Notes: generated by a model not told the origin, from the sequence alone. Positions 17,404 to 25,848 are shown, counted from the stretch's first letter. The stretch: 64,000 bases of DNA from JBBQXH01 sp963710975 (GCA_963710975.1 CAVQCG010000005.1:989027-1053026); one strand, 5' to 3'. Made by a program: numbers and translations.

Positions 17404-17422
17404 TGAGAATGAGTCGCGTTCT
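17404..17422. promoter_or_regulatory. Candidate Zur operator upstream of znuA
   Basis: TGAGAATGAGTCGCGTTCT, an imperfect palindrome in the 42-base gap before znuA, resembling the TGAnAATGATnnTCA-type boxes of actinobacterial Zur. The match is partial, and no other copy in the window was found to test it. Confidence 0.4.
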
Positions 17423-17424
17423 GC

Positions 17425-17619
17425 TTAGCTGGCGCTCTTCGGCCTCCGGCCACGCCGTGCGACCGCCCGGCCGCCAAGCCGCTCGGCCTCCGCGTCGGTC
17501 ACATCGAGCTCACGCACGCCCTTCCGCGCATCGTGGAAGGTGATGCGCACCGTGGCGCCTTTTCCTTCCTGGATTTCCTCTCCGCTCATGTCTGACACGA
17601 GCACGGTCTTTCGAGCCAT
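17425..17619 (-). CDS. Small Lsr2-like basic protein
   Basis: A 64-residue protein with a strong GGAGG ribosome-binding site 6-7 bases before ATG 17619. It has the shape of the Lsr2 N-terminal oligomerisation domain (KTVLVSDMSGEEIQEGKGA, then TVRITFHDARKGVRELDVTD) and ends in a basic tail (RAVARRGRRPKSAS). It lacks the C-terminal AT-hook-containing DNA-binding domain of full-length Lsr2 (about 110 residues), so it may be a dimerisation partner or a minimal DNA-binding version; the RRGRRP tail resembles the AT-hook core. A longer in-frame ORF to 18222 is a shadow of the PIG-L gene. Its 3' end abuts the znuA promoter. Confidence 0.75.
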   Translation of the reverse strand: MARKTVLVSDMSGEEIQEGKGATVRITFHDARKGVRELDVTDAEAERLGGRAVARRGRRPKSAS

Positions 17620-17698
17620 CTTTTTCCTCCAGTAATGGGGAATGTCCGTTTCGTCAGACAGTGTAATACTTCGCTCGACTCGAGAGCGGGAATGGCGG

Positions 17699-18334
17699 CT
17701 ACTCGACGACGCGGTAGACCTCGAACGACTCGGCAAACTCGATTCCGATGTTGATGCCGCGGGTACGCGCGAGGTTCCAGATGTAATCGGCGTTTGCATA
17801 GTTCCGATGCTGCTGCGACTCGTAGCGCGCAAGTGCAGCGACCTTGCGCTCGATATGCGGCGCTTCCAGTGCAACGTACGCCTGATAGTTGAAGTTGAAC
17901 GTATTCCACGGAATCTCGTATCCGAGCACCGTGGTTCGCTTGAATGCGCGCAGGCCTTCTGCCGCGACCGCCTGGTGATCCTGGTGGATATCGCCGATGC
18001 TCGGTTGGAGCACGGCGTCGGGACGCCACTCCTCCCAGAGCCCGATGAGTATCTCGAGGATCTCCTGGCGATGCGTCGGAAACGTCCGGACCTCGAAGTC
18101 GTGGACGGTGAGTGAGCCGGGTGGGATTCCGATCTCGGTCGTCGCCTCGCGAACCTCCCTGGCGAGCGTGTCTGGCGGAAATCCCGACGGGAGAGACTTC
18201 GTCGCGATGGAGAACGCGACATAGCGAACCTCCACTCCGCGCTCGACGAGCCGGGCCATCGTCCCGCCGCAACCGAACTCTCCGTCGTCGGTGTGGGGAG
18301 CGAGCACCAACACCCGTTTCCAGGCCTCGATCAC
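17699..18334 (-). CDS. PIG-L/LmbE family zinc-dependent deacetylase
   Basis: A 211-residue deacetylase with the metal and catalytic motif APHTDDGEFGCGGT (residues 12-25; the usual AHPDDE is HTDDGE here, keeping His, Asp, Asp) and the second metal ligand in DIHQDHQAVA near residue 107. The family removes acetyl groups from N-acetylglucosamine-containing substrates (MshB, GPI and antibiotic intermediates). It is followed 80 bases later by the Lsr2-like gene and is divergent from a sulfotransferase gene with a 51-base gap. Substrate not predictable. Confidence 0.85.
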   Translation of the reverse strand: MIEAWKRVLVLAPHTDDGEFGCGGTMARLVERGVEVRYVAFSIATKSLPSGFPPDTLAREVREATTEIGIPPGSLTVHDFEVRTFPTHRQEILEILIGLWEEWRPDAVLQPSIGDIHQDHQAVAAEGLRAFKRTTVLGYEIPWNTFNFNYQAYVALEAPHIERKVAALARYESQQHRNYANADYIWNLARTRGINIGIEFAESFEVYRVVE

Positions 18335-18385
18335 GCGGACAGTCTACGGTCGCGGCTCGGCGGAACGGCGATAAGGTGGCCCCGT

Positions 18386-19357
18386 ATGGACAGGCCCCTC
18401 TTCGTCCTCGGCGTCCGTAGGTCCGGCACGACGCTGCTGCGGATGATGCTCGACCGGAACTCGACCATTGCAGTCCCCGACGAGTCGTACTTCATCCCGC
18501 AGCTTGCGAGCCGGCACCGTGGTCGACCCGACGTGGACGCCTTCGTGGACGACCTGCGGCGGCTACCGACAATTGCCGAGTGGGGTGTCCCCGTCAATGC
18601 GGTACGAGACAGGATCCGGCCGGGGGCTACGCTCGGCGATGCGCTCACAGCCGTGTACGAGGTGTATGCGGAGCGTCAAGGGAAGCGGCGTTGGGGGGAC
18701 AAGACGCCGATGTACATGCAGTACCTCGGGCTGCTCGAACGGCTCTTTCCAACCGCGGTCTACGTTCACCTCATCCGTGACGGCCGCGACGCCGCACTCT
18801 CACACCTCGCTGTACCGCCGGGAATCATGACCGAGTCCTGGGACTACCCCCGCGACGCGGCCGGCTTCGCGTGCCAGTGGCGTACGGAGGTGCTCGCCGC
18901 GCGAGCGTTAGGGCAGCGGGTCGGCTCCGATCGCTATCTCGAAACCCGGTACGAAGAGCTCGTTGCTCGCCCCCCGGATGAGCTCGGGAGGATCTGCGCG
19001 TTCACCGGCCTGGGCTACGAGCCCTCGATGCTCGAGTACGCCGGGGCTGTCGATGTCTCCGCGAAGGCGAAAGCCCATCAGCAGAGCCTCAGGAAGGCTC
19101 CGACGCCCGGGCTACGGGACTGGCGTACGGAGATGGCCACGCACGACGTCGATGCGTTCGAAGCCATCGGGGGAGATCTGCTGGGAACGCTCGGCTACGA
19201 GCTCGCCGACCGGGCGCAGGCGGGCGGCCCCGATCTGCGTGCTCGCCTCGCGCTCGCGTCGTATGCGGCGAAGGGGCGTGCGTGGAGAACCAGCGGAGCA
19301 GCCATGCAGCGCTCGCCCCTGTGGAGGCGCAGGCACCCCTACCTCGATGCGGGCTAG
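18386..19357 (+). CDS. PAPS-dependent sulfotransferase family protein
   Basis: A 323-residue sulfotransferase with the 5'-phosphosulfate loop LGVRRSGTTLLRMML at residues 8-22 and the 3'-phosphate motif VHLIRDGRDAALSHLA around residue 130; EIxARY-like sequence follows (YLETRYEELVARPPDEL). It is unrelated in detail to the first sulfotransferase at 5648, so two acceptors are likely. ATG 18386 is chosen because AAGGTGG lies 8 bases upstream and the fold begins there; a longer frame to 18293 overlaps the divergent PIG-L gene. Neighbouring deacetylase function suggests glycan modification, which is inference. Confidence 0.82.
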   Translation: MDRPLFVLGVRRSGTTLLRMMLDRNSTIAVPDESYFIPQLASRHRGRPDVDAFVDDLRRLPTIAEWGVPVNAVRDRIRPGATLGDALTAVYEVYAERQGKRRWGDKTPMYMQYLGLLERLFPTAVYVHLIRDGRDAALSHLAVPPGIMTESWDYPRDAAGFACQWRTEVLAARALGQRVGSDRYLETRYEELVARPPDELGRICAFTGLGYEPSMLEYAGAVDVSAKAKAHQQSLRKAPTPGLRDWRTEMATHDVDAFEAIGGDLLGTLGYELADRAQAGGPDLRARLALASYAAKGRAWRTSGAAMQRSPLWRRRHPYLDAG

Positions 19358-19374
19358 TTGATACCCGCGCACGG

Positions 19375-19815
19375 CTAGACCTGCGCGCCGAGCAGCTTCT
19401 CCATCGCGTCGAAGAAGCCGTCGTAGCCGATCACCGTCTGTGCCAGCTGCTCATCGGTGAGGCCGCCGCGGGGCTGGGTCAGCGTCATCTCCGTGCCTCC
19501 GTCGACCTCCGCGAGCACCACGGTCACGGGCTCGCGGGAGTCGTGCGTCGGGTCGTCGCTCATCGTGAAGGCGAGGCGCTCGGGCGGGTCGACCTCGGTG
19601 TACTCTCCGTGCCAGTGGATCGTGTTGCCGTCGGGCAGGTGCATCACGGCGTTCCACAGGCCGCCGACGCGAACGTCCATCGACAGCGTGTCGAGTGGCA
19701 CGCCGACGGCCTCGGTGCCGAACCAGACGGAGAAGTGCTCCGGCCGGGTCCATGCCGCGTAGACGAGCTCACGGGACGCGGCGAAGGTGCGGGTGATGGT
19801 CAGCCCGTCAGTCAT
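19375..19815 (-). CDS. SRPBCC/AHSA1-type domain protein
   Basis: A 146-residue START/Bet v1-like protein (activator of Hsp90 ATPase homologue 1 type): LTITRTFAASRELVYAAWTR at the start, FGTEAVGVPLDTLSMDVRVGG in the middle, VVLAEVDGGTEMTLTQ and a C-terminal helix ending MEKLLGA. The fold makes a hydrophobic cavity for small ligands. It overlaps the upstream ArsR gene by 8 bases; this ArsR-SRPBCC pairing is very common in actinomycetes and its physiological role is unclear. Confidence 0.85.
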   Translation of the reverse strand: MTDGLTITRTFAASRELVYAAWTRPEHFSVWFGTEAVGVPLDTLSMDVRVGGLWNAVMHLPDGNTIHWHGEYTEVDPPERLAFTMSDDPTHDSREPVTVVLAEVDGGTEMTLTQPRGGLTDEQLAQTVIGYDGFFDAMEKLLGAQV

Positions 19816-20176
19816 GGTGGTTCTCCTTGCGTGAGGGGTTGTCGGTGCGGTCGTCGTGCCGAAGCTTCTCGAGGTAACTGCCGAGCGAGTCGAAGCTGTC
19901 TGCCCAGAACCGGGCGTAGTCGGCGATCCATTCGGATGCCGCGGCCAGCGGCCGCGCGTCGAGCTGCGCCGGGCGGTACTGAGCGTCGCGTCCCCGGCTG
20001 ACGAGTCCGGCGTTCTCGAGTACCCGCAGGTGCTTCGAGATCGCCGCGAAGCTCATGTCGAACGGCTCGGCGAGCTGGCCGACCGTCGCCTTGCCCTGGG
20101 ACAGCCGAGCGAGCATCGCCCGGCGGGTCGGGTCGGCGAGTGCCGCGAAGGTACGGCTGAGCTGGTCGGTCGGCAT
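19808..20176 (-). CDS. ArsR-family transcriptional regulator
   Basis: A 122-residue winged-helix repressor: ALADPTRRAMLARLSQG, then recognition helix MSFAAISKHLRVLENAGLV and wing RGRDAQYRPAQL. There is no metal-binding ELCVCDL motif, so it is of the non-metal class usually coupled to an SRPBCC gene. It likely autoregulates through the perfect palindrome at 20195-20233, which begins 18 bases upstream of its start codon. Confidence 0.88.
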   Translation of the reverse strand: MPTDQLSRTFAALADPTRRAMLARLSQGKATVGQLAEPFDMSFAAISKHLRVLENAGLVSRGRDAQYRPAQLDARPLAAASEWIADYARFWADSFDSLGSYLEKLRHDDRTDNPSRKENHHD

Positions 20177-20194
20177 CGTGCACTCCTCAGTGAG

Positions 20195-20233
20195 ATATTC
20201 AACTACGTAGTTTTAAACTATATAGTTGAATAT
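20195..20233. promoter_or_regulatory. Operator palindrome of the ArsR/SRPBCC operon
   Basis: An AT-rich island in GC-rich DNA: arms ATATTCAACTA (20195-20205) and TAGTTGAATAT (20223-20233) are perfect 11-bp inverted repeats, and the spacer contains a further near-palindrome TAGTTTTAAACTA. The position just upstream of arsR suits repressor binding over the promoter. Confidence 0.75.
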
Positions 20234-20266
20234 GTCGGAACTCGCCAACGTCAGGATTCAGTCCGG

Positions 20267-21553
20267 CTAGCCGCTGCCGTCGAACGCCATCAGCAATCCG
20301 TTCAGCGAGAAGTAGTAGCGCGTGTCGGTCGCTATCCCCGGCGAGTACTTCCCGAGCCCGATCGTCCACACGACCTTGCCGTCGGAGACTCGTGCGGCGT
20401 AGGTCTCGGTCTCGAGGGTCGAGAAGAACACGAGATCGCCGATGACGACTGCGGGCCCGAGGATCCGACCACCGACATAGGTCTCCCACACGACTCGCCC
20501 ACTCGTCGCCGCGTATGCACGAAGCTTGCCGTCGAATCCGCCGACGAACACCTTCCCGTCCGAGATCGCGGGCGTCGAGTAGCCGGTCGAGCCGACGCTC
20601 TGCGTCCACAGAACGGCACCCGTGCGGGCGTTCAGCGCGACGACCTTGCCCCCGCGAGACACCGTGTAGAGCCGCTGGCCGTCGGTCGACGGGCTTGCGT
20701 AGAAGCTCTCGTACTCGAACGTGTTCCGCTTGACGTACGTGCTCCAGAGCTTCGTCCCGTCCTGGCGTCGCAGACAGAAGACCGACCCGGCATAGGTCGA
20801 GATGCAGATCCGGTCGCCCCAGATCGACGGGCTGGCGTTGATGCGTCCACCGGTGTCATACGCCCAGCGAACTCTTCCCGACACGACGTCGACCGCGAAG
20901 AGCCGCCCGTCCGTCGCACCGAAGTACGCCGTATCGTCGACGGCCACCGCAGACGACTCGACCTTGGCGTTCGTCTGAAGACGCCAGAGCACGCGGCCGT
21001 TCTCCCGATTCAGCGCGGTCACCGAGCCGTCGACCGAGCTGACGATGAGCCGGTCACCGGCGATGGCGGGCGTCGACGGCTTCCTGCCCGAGTCCTGGCG
21101 CGACCACAGGATCCGACCGGTCTCGGCGTCGAGCGCAGCGGTGCGACCGCCAAACGTGTTCACGTAGAGCGTGCCGTCACAGAAGCTCGGGGGATACTCC
21201 ATGTAGCTCCCCATCCCGCGCACCCAGACCGGCTTCTTCGCCGGGATCCCGAGGTCGAGGTCTGGACGGGAGAGCGATCGCTGTGGGTCGCCGCCGAACT
21301 CGAGCCAGCACGGGCCCTCGCTGGGGACCGAGGTGGTCTCCGGCTCGGTCTCGAGGGGCAGCGTGGTCTCGGCAGGTGCGGTCGTCACGACCGTGTTGCT
21401 GGCCTCGCCCGTCGGAGTGACGAGCGAGACCCCGGCGACCACCGTGTCGAGCTTTCCCTCGGGGGGGTTGCGTCCAACCAGGATGTACGCGGCACCGGCG
21501 CCAACCACGAGCAGGGCGACGGCGAGAACGGCGAGGAGGAGCTTCTTTCGCAT
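20267..21553 (-). CDS. Membrane-anchored PQQ-type beta-propeller protein
   Basis: A 428-residue protein with an N-terminal anchor (KLLLAVLAVALLVVGAGAA), a Thr/Glu-rich linker to about residue 85, and a propeller of about seven or eight blades with the PQQ-repeat pattern TPAIAGDRLIVSSVDGSVTA and ALNRENGRVLWRLQT repeated every ~40 residues. Similar proteins (BamB-like) act as extracytoplasmic scaffolds; no PQQ-dependent dehydrogenase active site is visible. The gene follows the O-antigen-ligase gene by 53 bases, so it may belong to the same transcript and serve the cell envelope. Confidence 0.8.
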   Translation of the reverse strand: MRKKLLLAVLAVALLVVGAGAAYILVGRNPPEGKLDTVVAGVSLVTPTGEASNTVVTTAPAETTLPLETEPETTSVPSEGPCWLEFGGDPQRSLSRPDLDLGIPAKKPVWVRGMGSYMEYPPSFCDGTLYVNTFGGRTAALDAETGRILWSRQDSGRKPSTPAIAGDRLIVSSVDGSVTALNRENGRVLWRLQTNAKVESSAVAVDDTAYFGATDGRLFAVDVVSGRVRWAYDTGGRINASPSIWGDRICISTYAGSVFCLRRQDGTKLWSTYVKRNTFEYESFYASPSTDGQRLYTVSRGGKVVALNARTGAVLWTQSVGSTGYSTPAISDGKVFVGGFDGKLRAYAATSGRVVWETYVGGRILGPAVVIGDLVFFSTLETETYAARVSDGKVVWTIGLGKYSPGIATDTRYYFSLNGLLMAFDGSG

Positions 21554-21606
21554 CGAAAGGGGCGTCTACGCGGCGGCCCGGTGGGAGTGTGCCAGCAGCG
21601 CCGGGG

Positions 21607-23106
21607 CTAGTGCTCCGGTGCCGGCTCTCCCGCTCCGGTCGGTGAGATGGTCGGTCGCGCGAGCTCGGACGCCTTCGCCTGAACCCGATCGGTGGCCACG
21701 ACTGCCGCGGCCACGGCGAGGATCGCCCAGGTGAGCGGATCCTCGAAGAACGCGCTGTAGAAGAGGGAATGCACGAACAGGGTGAGAAGCGCCCCCGCGA
21801 GCCCCAACCCGAGAGCCCGGTTCTCACGAAAGGCAATGAGCAGAAGCCTGGCCGCAGCGGCGAGAAAAGCGATGTACGCGAGGATGCCGAGGACGCCGAG
21901 CTCGGCCGCGATCGTCAACGGAGCCGTGTGCGACGCGTTCTTGTCCTTGTTCCGGAGACTTCCAGCCCGCTCCCGACTCGCTTTCGGCTGCGCGCCGACG
22001 CCGACGCCGACGATCGGGTGATCGACGAACACGCGCCAGGTTCCTTGAACAAGGGTCGATCTTCCGCTCGTGAATCGCTGCGCCGAGTCGCCGCGAACCG
22101 AGGTGAAGACGATGGCGACCGCAGCTATGACGATGACAGCCGTACCGATGAGAAGGACCCGCCGGTTGAGCCGATCAGCAGCGATGAGGCTGACGCCGAG
22201 CACGCCGACGACGAGCGCCACCATGCTCGACTGCGAGTACGAGAAGTACAGGGCGACGCCGAGAAAGGCAAGAAGGGCGACGCCTGCCCATACGGCGATC
22301 CTGGCGAGCCAGAGCGCAGCGACCAGAACGACCATCGCGACGACGAGCTGGCGTCCGTAGATGCTCGAGTCGGCGAAGAGCGACGTCGTTCGTTGGTAGG
22401 TCGTGTATGCGTTCGAGACCTCGAGGTCGCGGGCGAAGTAGAGATCCTCCGTCCAGAGCTGGGAGAGACCGACCAGGGCGAAGCCGCAGGCGAGGCCGAC
22501 GAGCGTCACGAGGAGCGCCTTCGGAAGCCATTCCGCAAGGGGCGCCCGGGCGACGACGGCAGCGAGCAGGGCAAACGGGAAGAGGAAGAAGGCGAGCTCG
22601 ATGCTCCCGGCGCGGAGATCGTCCGACCAGAGCAGCGAGATCGACCACAGCCCGATCAGCACGACGGCCGGAACGCCGAGAAGACGTGGGATTCCACGCA
22701 GGTCGACGGATCGTCCAGCGCGAACGATCAGGGCGAGCGCCGCCGCAGCGAGCACCGCGTAGAGCGGCAGCAGCAGGAACGCCTTCTGGTCGCCGAGGGT
22801 CACCGGTACGCGAAACGGCGCCGCAAGCACGACGGCGACGGGAACGATCGCCGGATAGCGGATGAACGCGGCCGTGAGGGCGGCGAGTCCCAGCACCAGC
22901 ACGAGAACCGCGCCGATGCGCAGCGGTGAGTCAGTGATGCGCCCGAGGTCGCTTCCAGGGACCAAGGAGTAGCCGAGCAGGATCTCGGCCGCCGCTACCA
23001 CCGCGAACCCCGCCACGACGATCAGACGCCCGCGGCCGAGCAGGATGAGCCCGACGCCGACGGCTCCCACGATTGCACCAGCCTGGGCCGCGCCGGAATG
23101 ACTCAC
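21607..23106 (-). CDS. O-antigen ligase/polymerase-like (Wzy_C) membrane protein
   Basis: A 499-residue protein with about 12 membrane helices and a large external loop near residues 340-400 ending in the Wzy_C-type sequence VFVDHPIVGVGVGAQP followed by SHTAPLTIAAELGVLGILAY. This His-containing loop and the Arg residues around it are the family hallmark. Members polymerise lipid-linked oligosaccharides or ligate them onto acceptors. The start overlaps the upstream FlgD-Ig gene by 4 bases, so the two are coupled. Confidence 0.83.
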   Translation of the reverse strand: MSHSGAAQAGAIVGAVGVGLILLGRGRLIVVAGFAVVAAAEILLGYSLVPGSDLGRITDSPLRIGAVLVLVLGLAALTAAFIRYPAIVPVAVVLAAPFRVPVTLGDQKAFLLLPLYAVLAAAALALIVRAGRSVDLRGIPRLLGVPAVVLIGLWSISLLWSDDLRAGSIELAFFLFPFALLAAVVARAPLAEWLPKALLVTLVGLACGFALVGLSQLWTEDLYFARDLEVSNAYTTYQRTTSLFADSSIYGRQLVVAMVVLVAALWLARIAVWAGVALLAFLGVALYFSYSQSSMVALVVGVLGVSLIAADRLNRRVLLIGTAVIVIAAVAIVFTSVRGDSAQRFTSGRSTLVQGTWRVFVDHPIVGVGVGAQPKASRERAGSLRNKDKNASHTAPLTIAAELGVLGILAYIAFLAAAARLLLIAFRENRALGLGLAGALLTLFVHSLFYSAFFEDPLTWAILAVAAAVVATDRVQAKASELARPTISPTGAGEPAPEH

Positions 23107-23813
23107 GGCTTCACCGTGACCGGGACGAGTCGTGTCGGATCCGAGAGGTTCCCGGCGAGGTCCCGCACTCGTATCCCGACGTCGTACGTTCCCGGCTCCA
23201 CGACCGCTCCGTCGATCGTGCCCTTCCAGTTGATCGATGCGCGGCCCTTCCCACGCACTCGGCCTCGGAGCGCCGCCTCGGTGCCGACGAGGATCTCCGG
23301 TTGCCCCTTCTCGTTCGAGCGGTAGGTCAGCTTCGCGTACGGCTTGGGCGTCCCTTCCCCTGGCGAGAAGGCCTCTGGTTTGACAGCGAGAAGCGTCACC
23401 TTCGGCGGCTTGGTGTCGACCCGGATCGTCGTTGGCACGACGATCGTCCGACCCGACCCGTCAAGGTGAAGTCGAAGCCGGTACGGCCCATCGGGGACGA
23501 TCTGGCCGGCGTCATCGCGCCCATCCCAGACGAAGGTGTGGTTGCCCTTCGCAATCCGCTCGTTCGTCGCGAGCGTTCTCACATCGTTCCCACGAGCGTC
23601 GACGATCGACGCGTCGACACGGGCGTTCTGGCGGAAGCGAAGTCTGAGGTTCGCCGTGTCCGTCCTGCAGTCACAGACCGGCGAGAAACGCCGATCGAAC
23701 CTGGGCGCGGTGATGGGTGACTTCTCGAGCTTCAACCTCTCCGTCGCCGTGAACGCGACGGCCGCGCCTGCGATCAGCACCAACACGATGACCGACACCA
23801 CGAACCGGGACAA
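23103..23813 (-). CDS. Membrane-anchored protein with FlgD-type Ig domain
   Basis: About 236 residues: one N-terminal helix (VVSVIVLVLIAGAAVAFTA), then a region with a CDC motif (FSPVCDCRTDTANLRL) and a FlgD-like Ig repeat (DARGNDVRTLATNERIAKG, then HTFVWDGRDDAGQIVPDGPY). The C-terminal half repeats this strand pattern (GTIDGAVVEPGTYDVGIRV). Such domains organise extracellular assemblies. The start is probably TTG 23813; a GTG at 23801 is possible. A longer frame to 23978 lies inside the tauE-like gene and is rejected. It is probably the first gene of the unit with the O-antigen ligase, though read-through from the sulfur operon is possible. Confidence 0.68.
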   Translation of the reverse strand: MSRFVVSVIVLVLIAGAAVAFTATERLKLEKSPITAPRFDRRFSPVCDCRTDTANLRLRFRQNARVDASIVDARGNDVRTLATNERIAKGNHTFVWDGRDDAGQIVPDGPYRLRLHLDGSGRTIVVPTTIRVDTKPPKVTLLAVKPEAFSPGEGTPKPYAKLTYRSNEKGQPEILVGTEAALRGRVRGKGRASINWKGTIDGAVVEPGTYDVGIRVRDLAGNLSDPTRLVPVTVKP

Positions 23814-23842
23814 AGCCCGGCGATTGTAGTTGCCAAGCGGCG

Positions 23843-24619
23843 TCAGAACGCGCCGACGAGCTTGAGCCCGGACAGGAAGAGCACCCCCGCGAGAGCGAAC
23901 CTGACGTGGCGCTCGGGGAGCCTGAGCGTCAGGCGGCTCGTCAGCATGATCCCGGGAATCGACCCGAGCAGGAGCCACCCCATGGCGGCGAGGTTCACGT
24001 CACCCGCAACCAGGTGGGCGACACCAGCTGCCCAGAGCAGGATCGCGGCGTGGAAGATGTCCGTGCCGACGATCTTCGCGGCCGTAAGCGGGAAGAGCAG
24101 GATCAGCATCAGCCCGAAGAACGTCCCGCTGCCGACGGACGTCAGGCCGAGCACGAAGCCGCCCACGAGTCCAATCAGGACCGCGAGCACGCGGTCGCGT
24201 CTCGACAGCCGGTACGGGCGATCGTCACCCGGCTGCTTCTTGAGATGCGTCTTGATGAGCAGACCTGCACCGACGAGAATCAGGGATATCCCGAGAATCG
24301 TCGTGGCGATCTCGTTGACGCTGTCGCCGTACTTGTCCTTCATGAGCTGAACGACGTAGACGCCGAGGAGAGAGGCCGGTACGGAGCCGAGCGCCATCCA
24401 GAAGACGAGCCGGGCGTGGACGTTCCCGTAGACGCGGTGCTGCCCTGCACCGACGGTCTTGAAGATCGCGCCGTGAAGGATGTCCGTCCCGACCGCGACG
24501 ACCGCCTTGAAGTCGAAGACGATGACGAGGATCGGCGTCAGCAGCGAGCCGCCACCCATTCCCGTGACGCCGACGAGGGCGCCGATCAGGAGGCCCGCGA
24601 GCGTCAGCTGCCAGGTCAT
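23843..24619 (-). CDS. TauE/SafE family anion exporter
   Basis: A 258-residue membrane protein made of two homologous halves, each with the TauE glycine-rich loop: GALVGVTGMGGGSLLTPIL (residues 13-31) and GFVLGLTSVGSGTFFGLML (about 168-186), and each followed by GTDILHG.. or GTDIFHA. Family members export sulfite, sulfoacetate, sulfolactate or related anions. It is the last gene of the sulfate-assimilation/ComA operon, where export of sulfite or a sulfonate product is the natural role. Its ATG overlaps the stop of a 34-codon ORF as ATGA; no strong ribosome-binding site of its own is visible. Confidence 0.83.
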   Translation of the reverse strand: MTWQLTLAGLLIGALVGVTGMGGGSLLTPILVIVFDFKAVVAVGTDILHGAIFKTVGAGQHRVYGNVHARLVFWMALGSVPASLLGVYVVQLMKDKYGDSVNEIATTILGISLILVGAGLLIKTHLKKQPGDDRPYRLSRRDRVLAVLIGLVGGFVLGLTSVGSGTFFGLMLILLFPLTAAKIVGTDIFHAAILLWAAGVAHLVAGDVNLAAMGWLLLGSIPGIMLTSRLTLRLPERHVRFALAGVLFLSGLKLVGAF

Positions 24620-24720
24620 CGGTCGTACGCGTCGCCGAAGGCCTGAACCGGCCTTCCAGCCCGCTTGGCCCGGGGCTTGCCGACGATGCGGTGGAGCTCG
24701 CGGGAGAGCTCTGCAGGCAT
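24616..24720 (-). CDS. Possible 34-residue peptide between sat and tauE
   Basis: The sat stop TAG (24723-24721) is followed at once by an ATG; the frame runs 34 codons to a TGA that overlaps the tauE-like ATG (ATGA). Codons are nearly all G/C-ending, like true genes here. The peptide (start MPAELSRELHRIVGKPRAK, end QAFGDAYDR) is basic with no membrane segment or known motif. It may be a real small protein or only a translational bridge that couples the flanking genes. Confidence 0.4.
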   Translation of the reverse strand: MPAELSRELHRIVGKPRAKRAGRPVQAFGDAYDR

Positions 24721-25848
24721 CTACGCGGAGCGGTATGCCTCGATCAGCACCTCGGCGACGGGCGGCCTCGTGAACTCCTCGGGTGGGAGCTCTCCGTTCG
24801 ACAGCATCTCCCGCACCTTCGTGCCAGAGAGGAAGACGTGGTCGTCGCCCGAGTGCGGGCACGTCTTCGCCGAGGCCATCTGGCCGCACGGTTTGCACCA
24901 GAAGGAGTGCTCGAAGAACATGGGCTCGATATCGAGCTCGTGCGGCTCGAACTCGTCGAAGATGAGCTGCGCGTCGTAGGTTCCGTAGTACGAGCCGACG
25001 CCTGCATGGTCTCGCCCGACGATGAAGTGCGAGCACCCGTAGTTCTTCCGGCAGATCGCGTGCCAGATCGCCTCTCGCGGCCCGGCGTAGCGCATCGCGG
25101 CCGGAAATGCCGACACGACGACGCGATCCTTCGGGTAGTAGCCGTCGACGAGGACGTCGTAGGCCTTGACGCGAACGGCCGCCGGCACGTCATCCGACTT
25201 CGTCTCTCCGACGAGGGGATGGATCAGCAGTCCGTCGACCGTCTCGAGCGCGCATTTCGTCAGGTACTCGTGGGCCCGGTGAATCGGGTTGCGCGTCTGG
25301 AAGCCGACCACCCGTCGCCAGCCGCGCTCGGCGAAGAGCGCACGCGTGTCCTTCGGATCCTTGTGCAGCTCGGGAAAGCTCGACGGGACACGCTCGAACA
25401 CGGTCACCGGTCCCGCAAGGTAGCGGTCAGCCTGCTCGTAGAGGCGCGCGACACCGGGATGATCACCGTCGGTCGTGCGGAAGCACTGCTCCGCCTCGTG
25501 TTCTCTGTCGTAGTCGAAGACTCCCTCGACGTCGAGAACGGCGAGCTTGCGACCGCTTTCGTCGGCCAGCGCAACACGGTCTCCGCTCGGGGCGGCAGAG
25601 ACCGCGAGGCACACCGGAAGCGCCCACGGCAAGCCGTTCGCCAACCGCATGTCGTCGACCACCATGCGGTAGTCCTCGGCTCCCATGAAGCCGGGGAGCG
25701 GCGAGAGGGCGCCCGAGGCGAGCATGTCGAGGTCGGAGACCTCGCGCGAGGTCAGCGTGACGACCTCCAGCGCGTCGAGGTCGTCGGGTGCCGTCCCGGT
25801 ACGCTCGACGAGCGCGCCGCCGTGCGGCTTGATCAGCCCCTCGCTCAC
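24721..25848 (-). CDS. sat: Sulfate adenylyltransferase (ATP sulfurylase)
   Basis: A 375-residue monomeric-type ATP sulfurylase, which makes adenylyl sulfate (APS) and pyrophosphate from ATP and sulfate. Visible signatures are the catalytic QTRNPIHRAHEYLTKCALE (HxxH at about residues 179-190), IVGRDHAGVGSYYGTYDAQ, a zinc-site-like region HSFWCKPCGQMASAKTCPH near residue 315, and FLSGTKVREML near the end. It is of the Sat type and not CysD/CysN. The start is GTG 25848, overlapping cysC by 4 bases (GTGA). It supplies APS both to CysC and to the APS reductase encoded upstream. Confidence 0.93.
   Translation of the reverse strand: MSEGLIKPHGGALVERTGTAPDDLDALEVVTLTSREVSDLDMLASGALSPLPGFMGAEDYRMVVDDMRLANGLPWALPVCLAVSAAPSGDRVALADESGRKLAVLDVEGVFDYDREHEAEQCFRTTDGDHPGVARLYEQADRYLAGPVTVFERVPSSFPELHKDPKDTRALFAERGWRRVVGFQTRNPIHRAHEYLTKCALETVDGLLIHPLVGETKSDDVPAAVRVKAYDVLVDGYYPKDRVVVSAFPAAMRYAGPREAIWHAICRKNYGCSHFIVGRDHAGVGSYYGTYDAQLIFDEFEPHELDIEPMFFEHSFWCKPCGQMASAKTCPHSGDDHVFLSGTKVREMLSNGELPPEEFTRPPVAEVLIEAYRSA

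Noticed and set aside
19856..21610. 584-codon plus-strand frame opposite arsR and the PQQ gene
   Set aside because: Crosses the arsR operator and lies antisense to conserved genes; no family resemblance.
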